A stretch of DNA of 64,000 bases from assembly GCF_000372725.1 (NCBI RefSeq), contig NW_005202428.1, forward strand, positions 1,659,610 through 1,723,609. Reading direction: 5' to 3'. The stretch is from Emiliania huxleyi CCMP1516 (taxonomy: Eukaryota > Haptophyta > Isochrysidales > Noelaerhabdaceae). A model generated the notes under the pieces. It saw nothing but the letters and a program-made list of their open reading frames with translations, did not search any database and was not told the DNA's origin. Of the stretch, positions 22,801-32,235 are shown in pieces. Position numbers and translations under genes: made by a program. Numbering within the stretch: the stretch's first letter is position 1; every line of letters starts with the position of its first letter.

Positions 22801-23668
22801 GCTGCCGATCGCGCCAAACTACACCGTCTGTGAGGGAGCATAGAAGCCGCGCCCGTCTGTTCCGATCCCTCTCGAGACACTGCTGCTGTCTCCTACGCTC
22901 TTCCAGCCGTGTCCACACTGGACTCCGTAGCCCCTGCAAACCCGAGTGCGCTGACAATGTCGCAGTCTCACCCCCGACGTATGCTCAGATGCGCACCACT
23001 TTGGTACGGCCGACATGTCCTCCGACTACTACCTGCAGGCCCTCACTATCACCCTCACCCTCACCCTCACCCTCGCCCTCACCCTCACCCTCACCCTCAC
23101 CTCAACCCTCGCCCTTACCCTCACCCTCACCCTCGCCCTCACCCCCACCCTCGCCCTCGCCCCACCCTCGCCCTCGCCCCCACCCTCACCCTCGCCTTCG
23201 CCCTCACCCTCACCACCGCCCTCACCCTCGCCCTCGCCCTCGCACCGCCCTCGCCACCGCCACCGCCACCGCCCTCGCCACTGCCCTTGCCCTCATTCTC
23301 CGTGCACTTGCGCGCAGCCGACCAGCCCGTGGCGCTTTGCGCTCGACGTCGACCCAGCATCGCCCGGCTCCACCCTTCGCTTCGAGAGCCGTGGCTACCG
23401 ATCCGGCGCGGCGCCATGGAATCACAGCAACTGGCCGACCTCGATCGCAGCGAGGCTCCGACCGCTTCCCACCTGGAGCGTCACCGCCAACTCGGCCGCG
23501 GAGCCGCCGCGTTCGCCAGCGTGCGACGCGGCCGCCCGGTGCGGGCCCGCCGAGGTGCGCGATCTGGTCCCCCACGGAGGGACCGAGCTGCGGATCGGCG
23601 AGCTGCCCGTCGCCTTCTTTGGTCCTCCAGGCGATGGGGCGCGGTCTCCGCGGATCAGTGTCCATTGA
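19851..23668 (+). CDS. Secreted GH127-family (DUF1680) glycosidase with an inserted Cys-rich PAN-like module
   Basis: ATG 19851 begins a signal peptide (MLLATLGLCTAVPLQPYAYQ). Exons: 19851-20000, 20199-20807 (or 20822), 20894-21028, 21109-21181, 21287-21393, 21522-21649, 21800-21878, 21952-about 22580, about 22735-22829, about 22995-23036 and 23318-23668. Family signatures run in order: FWHDIM, RTSNHNVNVAQ, YGQPTGM, SRGIELCGVVEAL, ERIAYNALPATW, YGLEPNFGCCTANFHQGWPK and VHRGALLYSLPI. In the bacterial beta-L-arabinofuranosidase HypBA1 the Glu/Cys of ELC and the two Cys of CC bind zinc, and one Cys is the nucleophile; all are present here. Exon 2 carries an extra block (GYPVESAAECRDDCAARSDC, CVGYAAETC) like a PAN/Apple domain. 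Six or more introns use AG|GC donors. Substrate is unknown: a plant-like arabinan, extensin sugar or the alga's own coat. Confidence 0.88.
21394..21521 (+). repeat. AG|GC intron with family-B copy 3
   Basis: Intron of the GH127 gene between NVNVAQ and GLKSAAVWW. It starts GCAG|GCCCGCT and ends with GGCCCGCTGCAG|GG, so GGCCCGCT occurs at both ends (21393-21400, 21510-21517). The interior (21403-21475) matches family B (CGCACTGGGCCTCGCACTGG, GAATGCCGTG and a GGAGAAGCGAGGGG end). Confidence 0.75.
21879..21951 (+). repeat. AG|GC intron with 17-bp flanking duplication
   Basis: The left edge is AGGCGCTGCACTCGCAC (21877-21893) and the right edge AGGCGCTGTACTCGTAC (21950-21966), 15 of 17 identical. 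The right edge is the start of the next exon (ALYSYEAMYS). Cutting at AG|GC on both sides removes 73 bp and keeps the frame. Confidence 0.85.
23037..23317 (+). repeat. Intron made almost wholly of CCTCAC hexamers
   Basis: From DYYLQ|GCCCTCACTATC to GCGCAG|CCGACC. Nearly all of the interior is (CCTCAC/CCTCGC)n. Joining the flanks keeps the frame into PTSPWRFALDVDPASPG, the expected GH127 C-terminal domain start. This is another GC-AG intron. Confidence 0.75.
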
Positions 23669-24320
23669 ATCATGCTATGAAGCGAGAGAGAGATACGAGT
23701 CTGCTTTTTAGTTTTTTGAGAGCTGTGGCCTGTGCGCTGTGACCTGTGTATATCCCAGCGGTGCCCGGCGAAACTTTGAATGTTCTTTCGTTCTGGACTT
23801 GCCCACGCTCTCTGTGTTGCGCAGATCTCACAACAGCAAGGTCGGGTGCAAGGCGCCGTGTTCCCGAGTCCCACACACCAGAAAATAACTCAGACGCCAA
23901 ACACGACGGAGAGAGGTGTGCCGAACCCTGAGCAGGATTCTCTGCCCACTCTTTCATTCTCTCCTCTCTCTCGATCTCGAGCTGTGACACCTCTCACTGT
24001 GTGTCAGGCTGCGTGAAGGAGTGGGGGTAGTCCATGCACTCTGGACTCTGCCAGCGGGGCATGATCACACCGCCTCCAACAGAGGCGCGCGAGCGCGTGT
24101 CCGTCGCGTGTGTGCAGTGTCGGCCCGCGCACCCCCAACCTCTCAGGTTCATCGGCTCGGCACTTGGCGCGAGGAAGAGGCGTCGGAATCGCCCCGCCTT
24201 TGACCCCCTCCCCTGCCCTCGTGCTCTTCACTCCCGCTGGCGTCGCTGCCGCCTCCGTGCTCCGAGGAGGCGAAAGGCGTCACAGCTCTCCTTTCCCGGC
24301 CGCCCACCGAGGGGCACGGC
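23669..24320. other. Intergenic, convergent 3' ends
   Basis: 3' flanks of the GH127 and CCCH genes. Mixed composition; I see no supported gene or repeat. Confidence 0.5.
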
Positions 24321-26214
24321 TTACTCCCATAGCTCGGACGAGTATGGCCGCGCGCCGGGTGCGGAGCTGCCGTCGCTGCAGGTCAGGCTCGCGCAGCAGG
24401 AGAGGCGCCGCCGCGGGGCGTGCTCAGGAGTTTGGCCGACTGGCGGAGGCGGAGAGAAGGCGGAGGACGCCTCCGGAAAGTCCTTGATGGGGCGCCGCGT
24501 CTCTGCCAGTCGACGTCGCCAGCACCGCGCCTCGAGAGGGGCCACGTCGTCGGCGGAGCCCCACCACGCCTCGGAGGCCTCGGGCGGAAACGTGGATGCG
24601 GACGGATAGAGGTCATGGAGCGGGGCGGGGCTCGATGGAGGGGGCGGCAGGGTAGGCTCATCGAGCCACAGCGTCTCGAGGTCTCCCGTAAAGCTGTCGC
24701 CAAGTGCGGGGGCGGGGGCGGGCCCTTTCGAGGCCGTCGCCGGCAGCTGCAGGTCGAGGCGGCGCCGCGCCCGCGGGGCCTTCATCCCCTCGGGTGGCTC
24801 CTGGGTCCACTCCCTCGGAGCGACATCGGTCGGAGAGACCTCGCGCGTCGGCATCTGTGACAGCCACTGCTCGATAGAGGCCCCCACCGCCACTGGCGTT
24901 GACGCGTCGTATCCGATTGCGGAATCCACCACCGGCAGTGGGAGGTGCGGGCAGGGCGAGGCACGGCAGCTTGGCTGCAGCTGCTCCATCAGCGCCGGGA
25001 AGGAGCTGAGCACGCTGCGGCTTGGCGACTCGGAGTCTCCGCACGGCGGGCAGAAAGAGGCGCCGCGTAGCTGCTGCGAGAGGTCGAACCCGCCTCGCGC
25101 GAGCGGGGCGAGCGACACGTACACCTGACGATTACTCCCTTCGTGCAGGGTGAGCTCGTCCTTGAGGTGCACGCGCATGAAGTGCGTGAGGTTCTTGCAG
25201 CCGAAACCGCGAACGGCCTTGTTCAGCTGCTGGCGCTCCGCGTGCTGGAAGTGGGTCACCACGCTGGAGAGGGCGATGCTGCTCGCTTCTGGTGTGGAGA
25301 GCACCAAGCTTCGCACCGTCGAGTAGAGCCGCTCCGCAACGGCCGCGGGCGACTCGTCGGCAAGTGGCGCGTGGATGCGGCGTGGAGAAACGGCAGCCGG
25401 CTCGAGAGCGGCGGGGCGGGCAGGAGCGTGCTGACCACCGCCGTTGAGCACAGCAAGGCCCGCACGCACGCGCATGTCCGACGACTTGCCGAGCGCTCCG
25501 CCAGACACGACGACGCTCCCATCCTCGTTCATCTGGCGGATGTGAAGGGAGCCGGCAAACGAGCTCGGGTCGACGGCGATGCCGGCGCCCCCTCCGACAC
25601 GGCGGCTCGTCTGGAGCTGCCGCAGCAGAACGAGCGGGTGGTTCTTCATCTCGTACTCGCTGTGCGCCATGCTGCAGTCGTCGCCGTCGGGGCACAGCCC
25701 GTCCTAAAAGGGGGAGGCGCATATGCTACCAGGTCACAGTATGGGTTCCTGAGTGTGGCATATGACGCGGGACGCAAGCGGCGCGCGCGGCACTTCATCG
25801 CCCGTGAGGACGCGCCTGGTTCTGCGGGCACATGACGAGCTGGGTCGGGTACACCATTGGGTCGCGACGCCTGTCGCGCCGCACGTCGTGGAAGAAGGCG
25901 CAGCCACGGGTGCTTGAGTCGTGCTCGCAGCCTCGGGAGACGTGCCGGCAGCAGGTGGTCTTGTGACGGCTCCCGAGCACGAGCAGGGAGGCGAGCTGGC
26001 GAGAGTGGGCAGACGTGCAACGGGCGCGCGCCTCGTGCACGGCGGAGAGGTCGAGTTCGCGGAGGCCCCGGGCGAGCGTCGCGTTGGTGGAGCCACTGGC
26101 GCGAGACGACGGACAGGCCGAGGCAAGGACGGCTGCGGCCTTCAGTACCGCCTCTGCGAGCTCCACCGCCTCAAAGTAGAGGCGCGTCTCCTCCTTGCTT
26201 CCAATGGCTGACAT
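24321..26214 (-). CDS. CCCH zinc-finger protein, two exons
   Basis: Exon 1 from ATG 26214 (MSAIGSKEETRLYFEAVELA) to about 25823 contains a finger CRHVSRGCEHDSSTRGCAFFH (given here as spacing C-X6-C-X8-C-X3-H). It also ends with VMCPQNQ, which supplies the first Cys of the second finger. After an intron of roughly 115 bp with an AG|GC-type donor, exon 2 continues DGLCPDGDDCSMAHSEYE, completing C-X7-C-X5-C-X3-H. Tandem CCCH fingers bind RNA, often controlling mRNA decay or translation. A helical region (residues about 245-330: AERLYSTVRSLVL, ALSSVVTHFQHAERQQLN) may be a second, winged-helix-like domain. The C-terminal third is Pro/Ser-rich and disordered. Targets are unknown. Confidence 0.8.
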
Positions 26215-26351
26215 CTTCAGAGAACAGCAGGGTGTCGTCTCCGCGGCGGTCTCGGGTGAGAAGCCGTGCCACCACTATTCTTTACTACGGATGTTAATCA
26301 TTAAAGAAAAAGGCTCGCGCAGGTGCCTGCCAAGCGGTCGTGGGCTCTCAG

Positions 26352-26540
26352 GTAGGCTCTGGGGTGCTCTGGGGTGCTCTGGGGTGCTCTGGGGCCACTC
26401 GAAACCGCTCGGGACCGCTCGGGACCGCTTTTGGGACCGCTCGGGACCACTCGGGTCCCTCGGGACCGCTCGGGACCGCTCGGGGCCGCTCGGGACCGCT
26501 CGGCCTCGCTCGGCCTCGCTCGGGGGCGCGGCTGGGACAT
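26352..26540. repeat. 10-bp minisatellites
   Basis: First about four units of GGGGTGCTCT, then a dozen degenerate GGACCGCTCG units. It lies in the upstream flank of the CCCH gene (26215-26694), which otherwise shows no gene. Reading frames through it (GPLGTARDRSGPLGTARDR-type) are repeat artefacts. Confidence 0.85.
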
Positions 26541-26659
26541 TTGCGGCCCGCCTCCGGCTGGCTGGGCTGCACGGCTGGGCGGCGCGGAGGTGCTGCAGTG
26601 TTAACAGCAAAAACAGCAAAAAGCACTAAAGAAACTGCGCCGCGATGTGCGGCGGGCAC

Positions 26660-26950
26660 ACCGGCCGGGCCAAACACATCATACCTAGGTCCCTTCATAC
26701 GCTCCTGGAGCCCAACCATGTGCGCCGCGACTTCACCGCGGCAAGCAGGGTGAACGAGCCACGCCACGTAGTGCACAGAGCCATACGGTTGTCCACTACC
26801 TGGCCAATGAGGTGCTCCACACGCCCACGGTAGTGCTGCACCGTCTTGTTGAACCGTTGTTTCTCGAGAGACAGGTTCCGGCCCTTCCATTCTGTGATGA
26901 TCTGCCGCTGCCCGACGTACGCCTTGTGTGCGAACGCGCACCCCCCAGGG
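26660..26950 (-). pseudogene. DDE-type (Harbinger/IS5-like) transposase C-terminal fragment
   Basis: The minus-strand translation AYVGQRQIITEWKGRNLSLE, then FNKTVQHYRGRVEHLIGQVV, matches the C-terminal part of DDE_Tnp_4-type transposases, where the final catalytic Glu sits in the 'R.RVEH..G' helix. The fragment is short, has no upstream catalytic Asp domains and is joined in frame to an unrelated module, so it is a relic. No terminal inverted repeats were found. Confidence 0.65.
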
Positions 26951-27475
26951 TCAGTCAGTCCGCGTAGTATGCCCGCCACGCCACCGGCGCCGGGCACGCT
27001 GAAGTCGACGACGGTGGAGTCGGCCGAGATAGCGAGGACGAAGACCGCATCCTCGTTCACGTCAAGTGACGCCGCCACGTCTCGTCGGAAGGCGGCGGCA
27101 AACACGCGTCGCGCGAGGTGGCGGCGACCTCGTGGGCGAGGCTCAATGTCACGGTCGCCTCGGAGGCGACGGGGAAGCCGGAGAGGATGGCGGTAGGGGG
27201 GCCGGCGGCGGGGAGGGCGGTGGCGGAGATGGTGGTGGCGGGGGGGGAGGCGAAGGTGAGGGCGGAAGGCTTGGTGGAGGCGGAGAGGGCGGCGAAGGAG
27301 GAGATGGTGATGGAGGGGGCGGCCAAGGGGAGGGCGGCGGCGGTGGAGGTGGTAGGGGGGACCGCGGCGGCAGGGAGGGGTCCGGGGGCGGGGGAGGTAG
27401 GTAGGGCGGAGGAGAGGGGGGCGGCAACGGCGGTGGAAGAGGCGAAGGGGGTGATGGCGCATAGGGCGACAGCAA
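26951..27475 (-). pseudogene. Relic of a proline-rich surface protein module
   Basis: Two overlapping minus-strand frames together show a Pro/Ser tract (PPPSPPPPSLPPSP, 27180-27450). Next comes ATVTLSLAHEVAA, then FRRDVAASLDVNEDAVFVL and STVVDFSVPG. The last two look like a repeated module common in secreted algal proteins ('F..DVAA.L.V....V.V..I...S..VDF.I'). The frames do not agree, so this appears broken, and it runs directly into the transposase fragment. Confidence 0.45.
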
Positions 27476-27676
27476 TTAATTGTCATCGCTGCAGCAACCC
27501 AAAACGGTTGCATACGAACCCAACTACTGTCAGCAACGGTCGAGTACCAAACAGATGCACTATTTGAACGTTCACTTCATCCCGCAGAAAAGGGCCGATC
27601 GGAATTGGCGCCTCAGCGGGGGGGGGGCGCGGGGAGAGCGCACCCCTCGTGAATCACCCCAGCACGAGCACACCGA

Positions 27677-28564
27677 ATGCTTTGCGTTGCACCCTTGTTG
27701 CTCTCATCAGCACCTCCGGTGCGTCGCACAGCTGCACCGCAGCGGCGTACAGCCGACGGAGGACCCTCGCCGTTCGCCGCCGGCCTGCACGCCGCGCACG
27801 TAGCTGCAGACGCCCGCTTTCGAGCCTGGCCGGCGCTCAACGATGAGGCGACGCGCCACGCGGTCAACGCCGGCCGGCGGTACCGGCTCCACTTGCGAGA
27901 GGAGGGCGGCACGGCTGCCGGAGGCGACCCGACCGCCGCGCTGTTTTCTGGCGGCACGCTTATGGGCCGCTTTGGCCTCGCGCTCGCAGCGCGGCGCGCG
28001 GTCGATCGCAAGGAGTTCTTCGAGGCGACCGAGTTCTTTGCGCGCGTGCGGAGCCATCTCAAGTCTGAGAGCGGCACGCTGGTCGACGCGGCGGGAGGCC
28101 ATGGCCTCGTCGGCGCTCTTGCTGCAGTCTTCAAGTTTGAGCAGTTTGGGCGCGTCCAAGTGCACGACCCGCAACGCCCAAAGTCGTTCGACGCGGTGGC
28201 TGCAGCCGCGGCGGAGGTTGCACCGTGGGCGGAGGGCCGCGTCGTGCACTTGCCGGCCAGGCTTGGAGAGGCGCCGCTCCCGCGTGGCTGCGCCGTCGTC
28301 GGCGTGCACGGGTGCGGCACCCTCACTGACCGCATCATCGACGCCGCGGCCGAGGCCGACGCGCGCTCGATCGCGCTGATGCCGTGCTGCTACTCGCAGA
28401 CCGCCGCCGACGCTCCCGAGGCGCTGCGCCGCGCGCTCGGCGTGCCGCTGGCGTCCGACGTGCACCGGACGTACCGTCTTGAAAAGCTGGGATACACGGT
28501 CAGGTGGAGCGCAGTGCCGCTGAGCATTACGCCGATGAACCGAATCATCATCGCGACGAGGTAG
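27677..28564 (+). CDS. SAM-dependent methyltransferase-like protein
   Basis: 295 aa, single exon, ATG 27677 (MLCVAPLLLSSAPPVRRTAA, a possible organelle leader). The Rossmann-like motif is GTLVDAAGGHGLVGALAAVF (D-x-x-x-G-x-G), followed by a putative motif II region with an acidic strand (RVQVHDPQ). It then has VVGVHGCGTLTDRIIDAA and ALMPCCYSQ, a 'H.CG.LTD' plus 'PCCY' arrangement seen in METTL25/TRM13-like methyltransferases. Substrate is unknown. The gene is isolated: a repeat cluster follows it and a transposon relic precedes it. Confidence 0.72.
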   Translation: MLCVAPLLLSSAPPVRRTAAPQRRTADGGPSPFAAGLHAAHVAADARFRAWPALNDEATRHAVNAGRRYRLHLREEGGTAAGGDPTAALFSGGTLMGRFGLALAARRAVDRKEFFEATEFFARVRSHLKSESGTLVDAAGGHGLVGALAAVFKFEQFGRVQVHDPQRPKSFDAVAAAAAEVAPWAEGRVVHLPARLGEAPLPRGCAVVGVHGCGTLTDRIIDAAAEADARSIALMPCCYSQTAADAPEALRRALGVPLASDVHRTYRLEKLGYTVRWSAVPLSITPMNRIIIATR

Positions 28565-29277
28565 CCACGGCCGATGTGTTGCCGCTGGAGGGAGTATTAG
28601 CTTAAGGAAGGGATGGGGGAGGAAAAGAAAGAAAGAAAGAAAACAGACAACCCAAGGGAGGGATGGGAGGACGGCACGCCGCCACCACACAGGGATTTTA
28701 AGGAGAGGTGTGTGGTGCGCTAGCCGTCGCCCACCCTAGGGAGTCTGCCTCTTCCTATCTCTCTTCGCAGTCTCTCGCCGATTCTCGCTGCAACCTTCAT
28801 GCCACCTCGCGGTCGTCCCGGGGGAAAAAGAAAGAAAGAAAACAGACAACCCAAGGGAGGGATGGGAGGACGGCACGCCGCCACCACACAGGGATTTTAA
28901 GGAGAGGTGTGTGGTGCGCTAGCCGTCGCCCACCCTAGGGAGTCTGCCTCTTCCTATCTCTCTTCGCAGTCTCTCTCCGACTCTCGCTGCAACCTTCATG
29001 CCACCTCGCGGTCGTCCCACTCTCGTCGTTCTCTCCCTTGTCATTTCCTCCTCTGGCCGGGGGAGGAATCGTGTCGTGCTCGGGGTAAATTCTTTTCCAA
29101 AGCAGCGCTGCACGCCGCCTTGGCTCGCTTGCCGCGCCTGTCACCTCTCCGCCCCTCGAAACGCCCCTGTCACCCCGCCCCCGCTGCATCCCCGCGCAGG
29201 GCTCCCTGCCTTCGCTCGGCGCAAGTCGCTGCCGCCGCGTCCGCCGCCTCTGCCGCCGCCGCGAGCGCCGCTCCACG
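28565..29277. other. Intergenic with tandem hairpin elements and EF-hand gene leader
   Basis: It contains hairpin element copies H2 and H3 (28624-29025). Positions 29030-29277 are the upstream region or 5' UTR of the EF-hand gene, rich in CCGCC. Confidence 0.55.
28624..29025 (-). repeat. Hairpin/(TTTC)n dispersed element, tandem copies H2 and H3
   Basis: Two head-to-tail copies, offset by 199 bp (the CACCACACA arm starts at 28683 and 28882). Each starts with (GAAA)n and a CAGACAACCCAAGGGAGGGA block, then the hairpin core and a conserved right end (CGTCGCCCACCCTAGGGAGT, CTCTCTTCGCAGTCTCTC). The copies are nearly identical, implying recent duplication. Confidence 0.85.
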
Positions 29278-30013
29278 ATGGCTGGATCCGGCTCGCACCT
29301 GGATGCTTTCGACCTGTTTGACAAGAATCACGACGGGAAAATATCGAAGAATGAGCTCAAGGCAGTGATGAAGGACCTCGGCAACCCGATCACCGACGAG
29401 GAGGCGATCGACATTATGCACGAGGCTGGCTCCGCGCGCACGCAGGCCCGTCGCCACACGCCCTCCCTCGCCACCCCGCCGCCGCCCTCGTTTCCCGCTC
29501 CCGCCCACCCCCTCGCTCCACCGCCGCCTCAAGCACCGCCTGCACGAGGCGAACTCCTCGACGCCGCCATCTTTACCAGCCCCTCTACCCCGCCGCCGCC
29601 ACCCGCCCCTCCCCCTTGCCCTCTCCGCTCCCTCCTCTACACTGCCGCCCCGCCCCCGCCTCCGCCGCCGCCGGCCCCGCCTCCACCACCGACCCCCCCC
29701 GCCGCCCGTTGGCCCGCGACAGACCATCAACCAGTCGCAGTTCAAGCTGCTGCTGGACAAGGCGGCCAACGCGCCGGGCGCCGCCTCCGAGGAGCAGCAG
29801 CTGCGCGAGGCGTTCAGCCTCTTCGACAAGGACGGCGACGGCAAGATCTCCAAGAAGGAGATGAAGAACGCCGTCGCCGCCTTCGGCCTCGAGCTCAACG
29901 ACCGCGAGACGGGGCTCCTCCTCGACGAGATGAACTTGCTCGTCGCCGCGAAGGGGGGAGACAAGAACTCCATCTCGTACGAGCTTTTCAAAAAGGTGCT
30001 GCTGCAGGGGTAG
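29278..30013 (+). CDS. Calmodulin/centrin-like EF-hand protein, two exons
   Basis: Exon 1 (ATG 29278) has MAGSGSHLDAFDLFDKNHDG with loop DKNHDGKISKNE. The intron (about 29425-29720) is Pro-coding-looking low-complexity sequence. Exon 2 resumes TINQSQFKLLLDKA, then AFSLFDKDGDGKISKKEM (loop DKDGDGKISKKE), and ends FKKVLLQG at 30013. EF1 and EF3 are canonical Ca2+ loops. The EF2 loop is not seen, and EF4 (NLLVAAKGGDKNSISYELF) is degenerate. The intron's 5' end may be GAG|GCTGGC (GC donor). It probably works as a Ca2+ sensor or myosin-light-chain-like subunit. A small extra exon carrying the EF2 loop cannot be excluded. Confidence 0.8.
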
Positions 30014-30467
30014 GCGGCGATTCTCCTTCTAGCCCGGCAGCGCGGCGCGGACGGGGGTGCGCTGGCGCCTTTGGACCAGCGTCACCAATCGTGTATTTGT
30101 ATGTGTCTCTCGCCATGTGTCACTCGGGATCCGATTTTCTTATAGCTCCGCGTGTGTTTGTCCGGTCTCGGGTTGTGCGCGCGTATATGTACAGGGTCGT
30201 TCGCATGCACATCCACATGCACACATGACCTCTCACGCGTCAATCGTCATGAGACATGTGTGCACGTGTGCATGTGCCATGCCTGTGCATGTGCGCATGT
30301 GTGTATGTATGTGTGGTTTGTTTTGTTAGTGTGCGAGTGCGTCGGACCGTCCTGGCTGGTCCTCCTGCGTGCACGCTGCGGCTGGACGCTGTAGCCTGCA
30401 CGTCGTCAGGTGCACACCGCGCCATTGGAGGCGCATCACCGGCACTGGGCTCTGGGGCCACTGCTCT
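30014..30467. other. Intergenic, convergent 3' ends; GT/CA-rich
   Basis: Contains irregular alternating ATGTGCATGTG/CACATG-type sequence (30190-30320), a candidate for Z-DNA. No gene is supported. Confidence 0.5.
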
Positions 30468-32204
30468 CTACCTCGGTGTGCGCACCACCCTCCAGCCCGA
30501 CCCGTCGGCCGCCGCGCCTCCCGTGAGCTGCAGCACATTCTCGTACTCGAGCGCCTGAGGAAAAATACTACCATCCGAGGCAATCAAGAGATGCCACGGT
30601 GTCAATGGCGCCTCGATCTCGTCGCTGCGGTGCGTCACGTACACCACCGCCGGCGACTCCGCATCGTCGGCCAGCGAGGCAAGCGTCTCCAGGAGCCGCT
30701 CGCGATTGTGCCCCTACCAGCAACACATTCAATCCTACCGCGTGGGGCAAGCCGGCCGAACCCGTCCCGCGTGGGGGAAGGCCGCCGAGAGGCCGTGCGT
30801 CGGCTCGTCGAGGAGAAGCAGCCTCGGCCGCTTGACGAGGGCGCGGCAGAGCAGCACCAGCTTCTGCTGGCCGTGCGAGAGGTGGAAGAAGGTCTGGCTC
30901 ACGCGCCCCGCCTATCGGATATGTCAATGACATGTCCTGGACAAGTCCCGGAAGGTCTGGCTCACGCGCCCGTCCGGAGGCGCCTACAGCGGACCCAAGC
31001 CTCGACGGCGACTCGGCCACACCTCGGCCAGCTGTCGCGCGGGCGGCCGGGCGTGCCTCCCCGGCGGAGGCGGCAGAGGCGGAGGCGGCAGAGGCGGAGG
31101 CGGCAGAGGCGGAGGCGGAGGCGGAGGCGGAGGCGGAGGCGGCGGCGGCGGTGCAGCCGCGTGGTGGCGGGTGCGAGATCAGGTCCTGCAGGCCGAGCCG
31201 CTCGACCAGCCGCCTGGCTTCCTGCTCGTGGGAGGGTGTGACGGCGCAGCCCCGCAGCCCCACCGAGTCGAAGAAGCCGGAGAGGACAACCTGCGGGGGA
31301 GGGAGGGGGGGATCCCTCGCTGTCTTCCCCAGCGGCAGCCGCGAGTGCGGCTGCGGCTACGCAGCAGAGAGGAGGGCAGAGAGCACGCGCCTCCCAGTTG
31401 GTGACGCCGCCGCCCGAGGCTGCGTTCCGGTTGATGGACGGGTCGGCGTAGTCAATGTAGTCCTGGATGCAGCGGAGGGGTTCGCGGGAGATTGTGTTCG
31501 GGGCCGCGTGAGTGCAAAGGCTACGGGTGTAGCGGACACGGCTGCAGTACGGCCGAGTACAGCGGAGCGTGTGTCGTCGCGAGCGGTAGTTGGAGTGCAC
31601 GGGTCTGTAGGGGGGAAGCATCTACGGACGTGAGGCCATGTGGAACTCGGTGGAGAGGACGCCTGCAACGAGAAGGTGTGAAGGACACGAGAGACAAGTG
31701 GGGCCGCGGTGGAGCTGTGTGGGCTCTCGTGGGGCTTCACCCAGCTGCTTCTTGATGTCCCAGATGCTCTCGCCGCTCCCCTTCTTCCTGCCAAAGAGCC
31801 ACAGGTCCTGCCGGAAGCCCTGCAGGTTGCGTGGAAGGGTCAGGCCACCTGGCCCATGTGCGCTGCGCCTTGCAGCTTGACTGCCGCAGGGGGCTCCTCC
31901 CTGCCTCACGGGATGTGGAGATGTGTGTGTGTGTGTGTGTGTGGAGGTGTGCTCCTACCGCCCGCCTGTAAGTTGTCGCCCGTGATGAGCTCGATCACCG
32001 TCGACTTTCCGCTCCCGTTGCCGCCGAGCACCACCCACTTCTCTCGCTCACGCACCCTCCAGCACAGCCGGTCGAAGACCTGCGAGCAAACCCGCCTCGG
32101 ACTCAGCCGACAGCCGAGATCACGGACTCGTCCAGACCCAAGTCAGGCGGCGCCTTGTTTGTCGCGTACTGCACAGTCACCTCACGAAAATCGACAATCG
32201 TCGC

Positions 32205-32235
<31 letters not shown>

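Noticed and set aside
29425-29720. Reading the EF-hand gene through its Pro-rich middle as one protein
   Set aside because: Calmodulin-type proteins do not carry such an insert, the sequence is low complexity, and an AG acceptor precedes TINQSQF, so it is taken as an intron.
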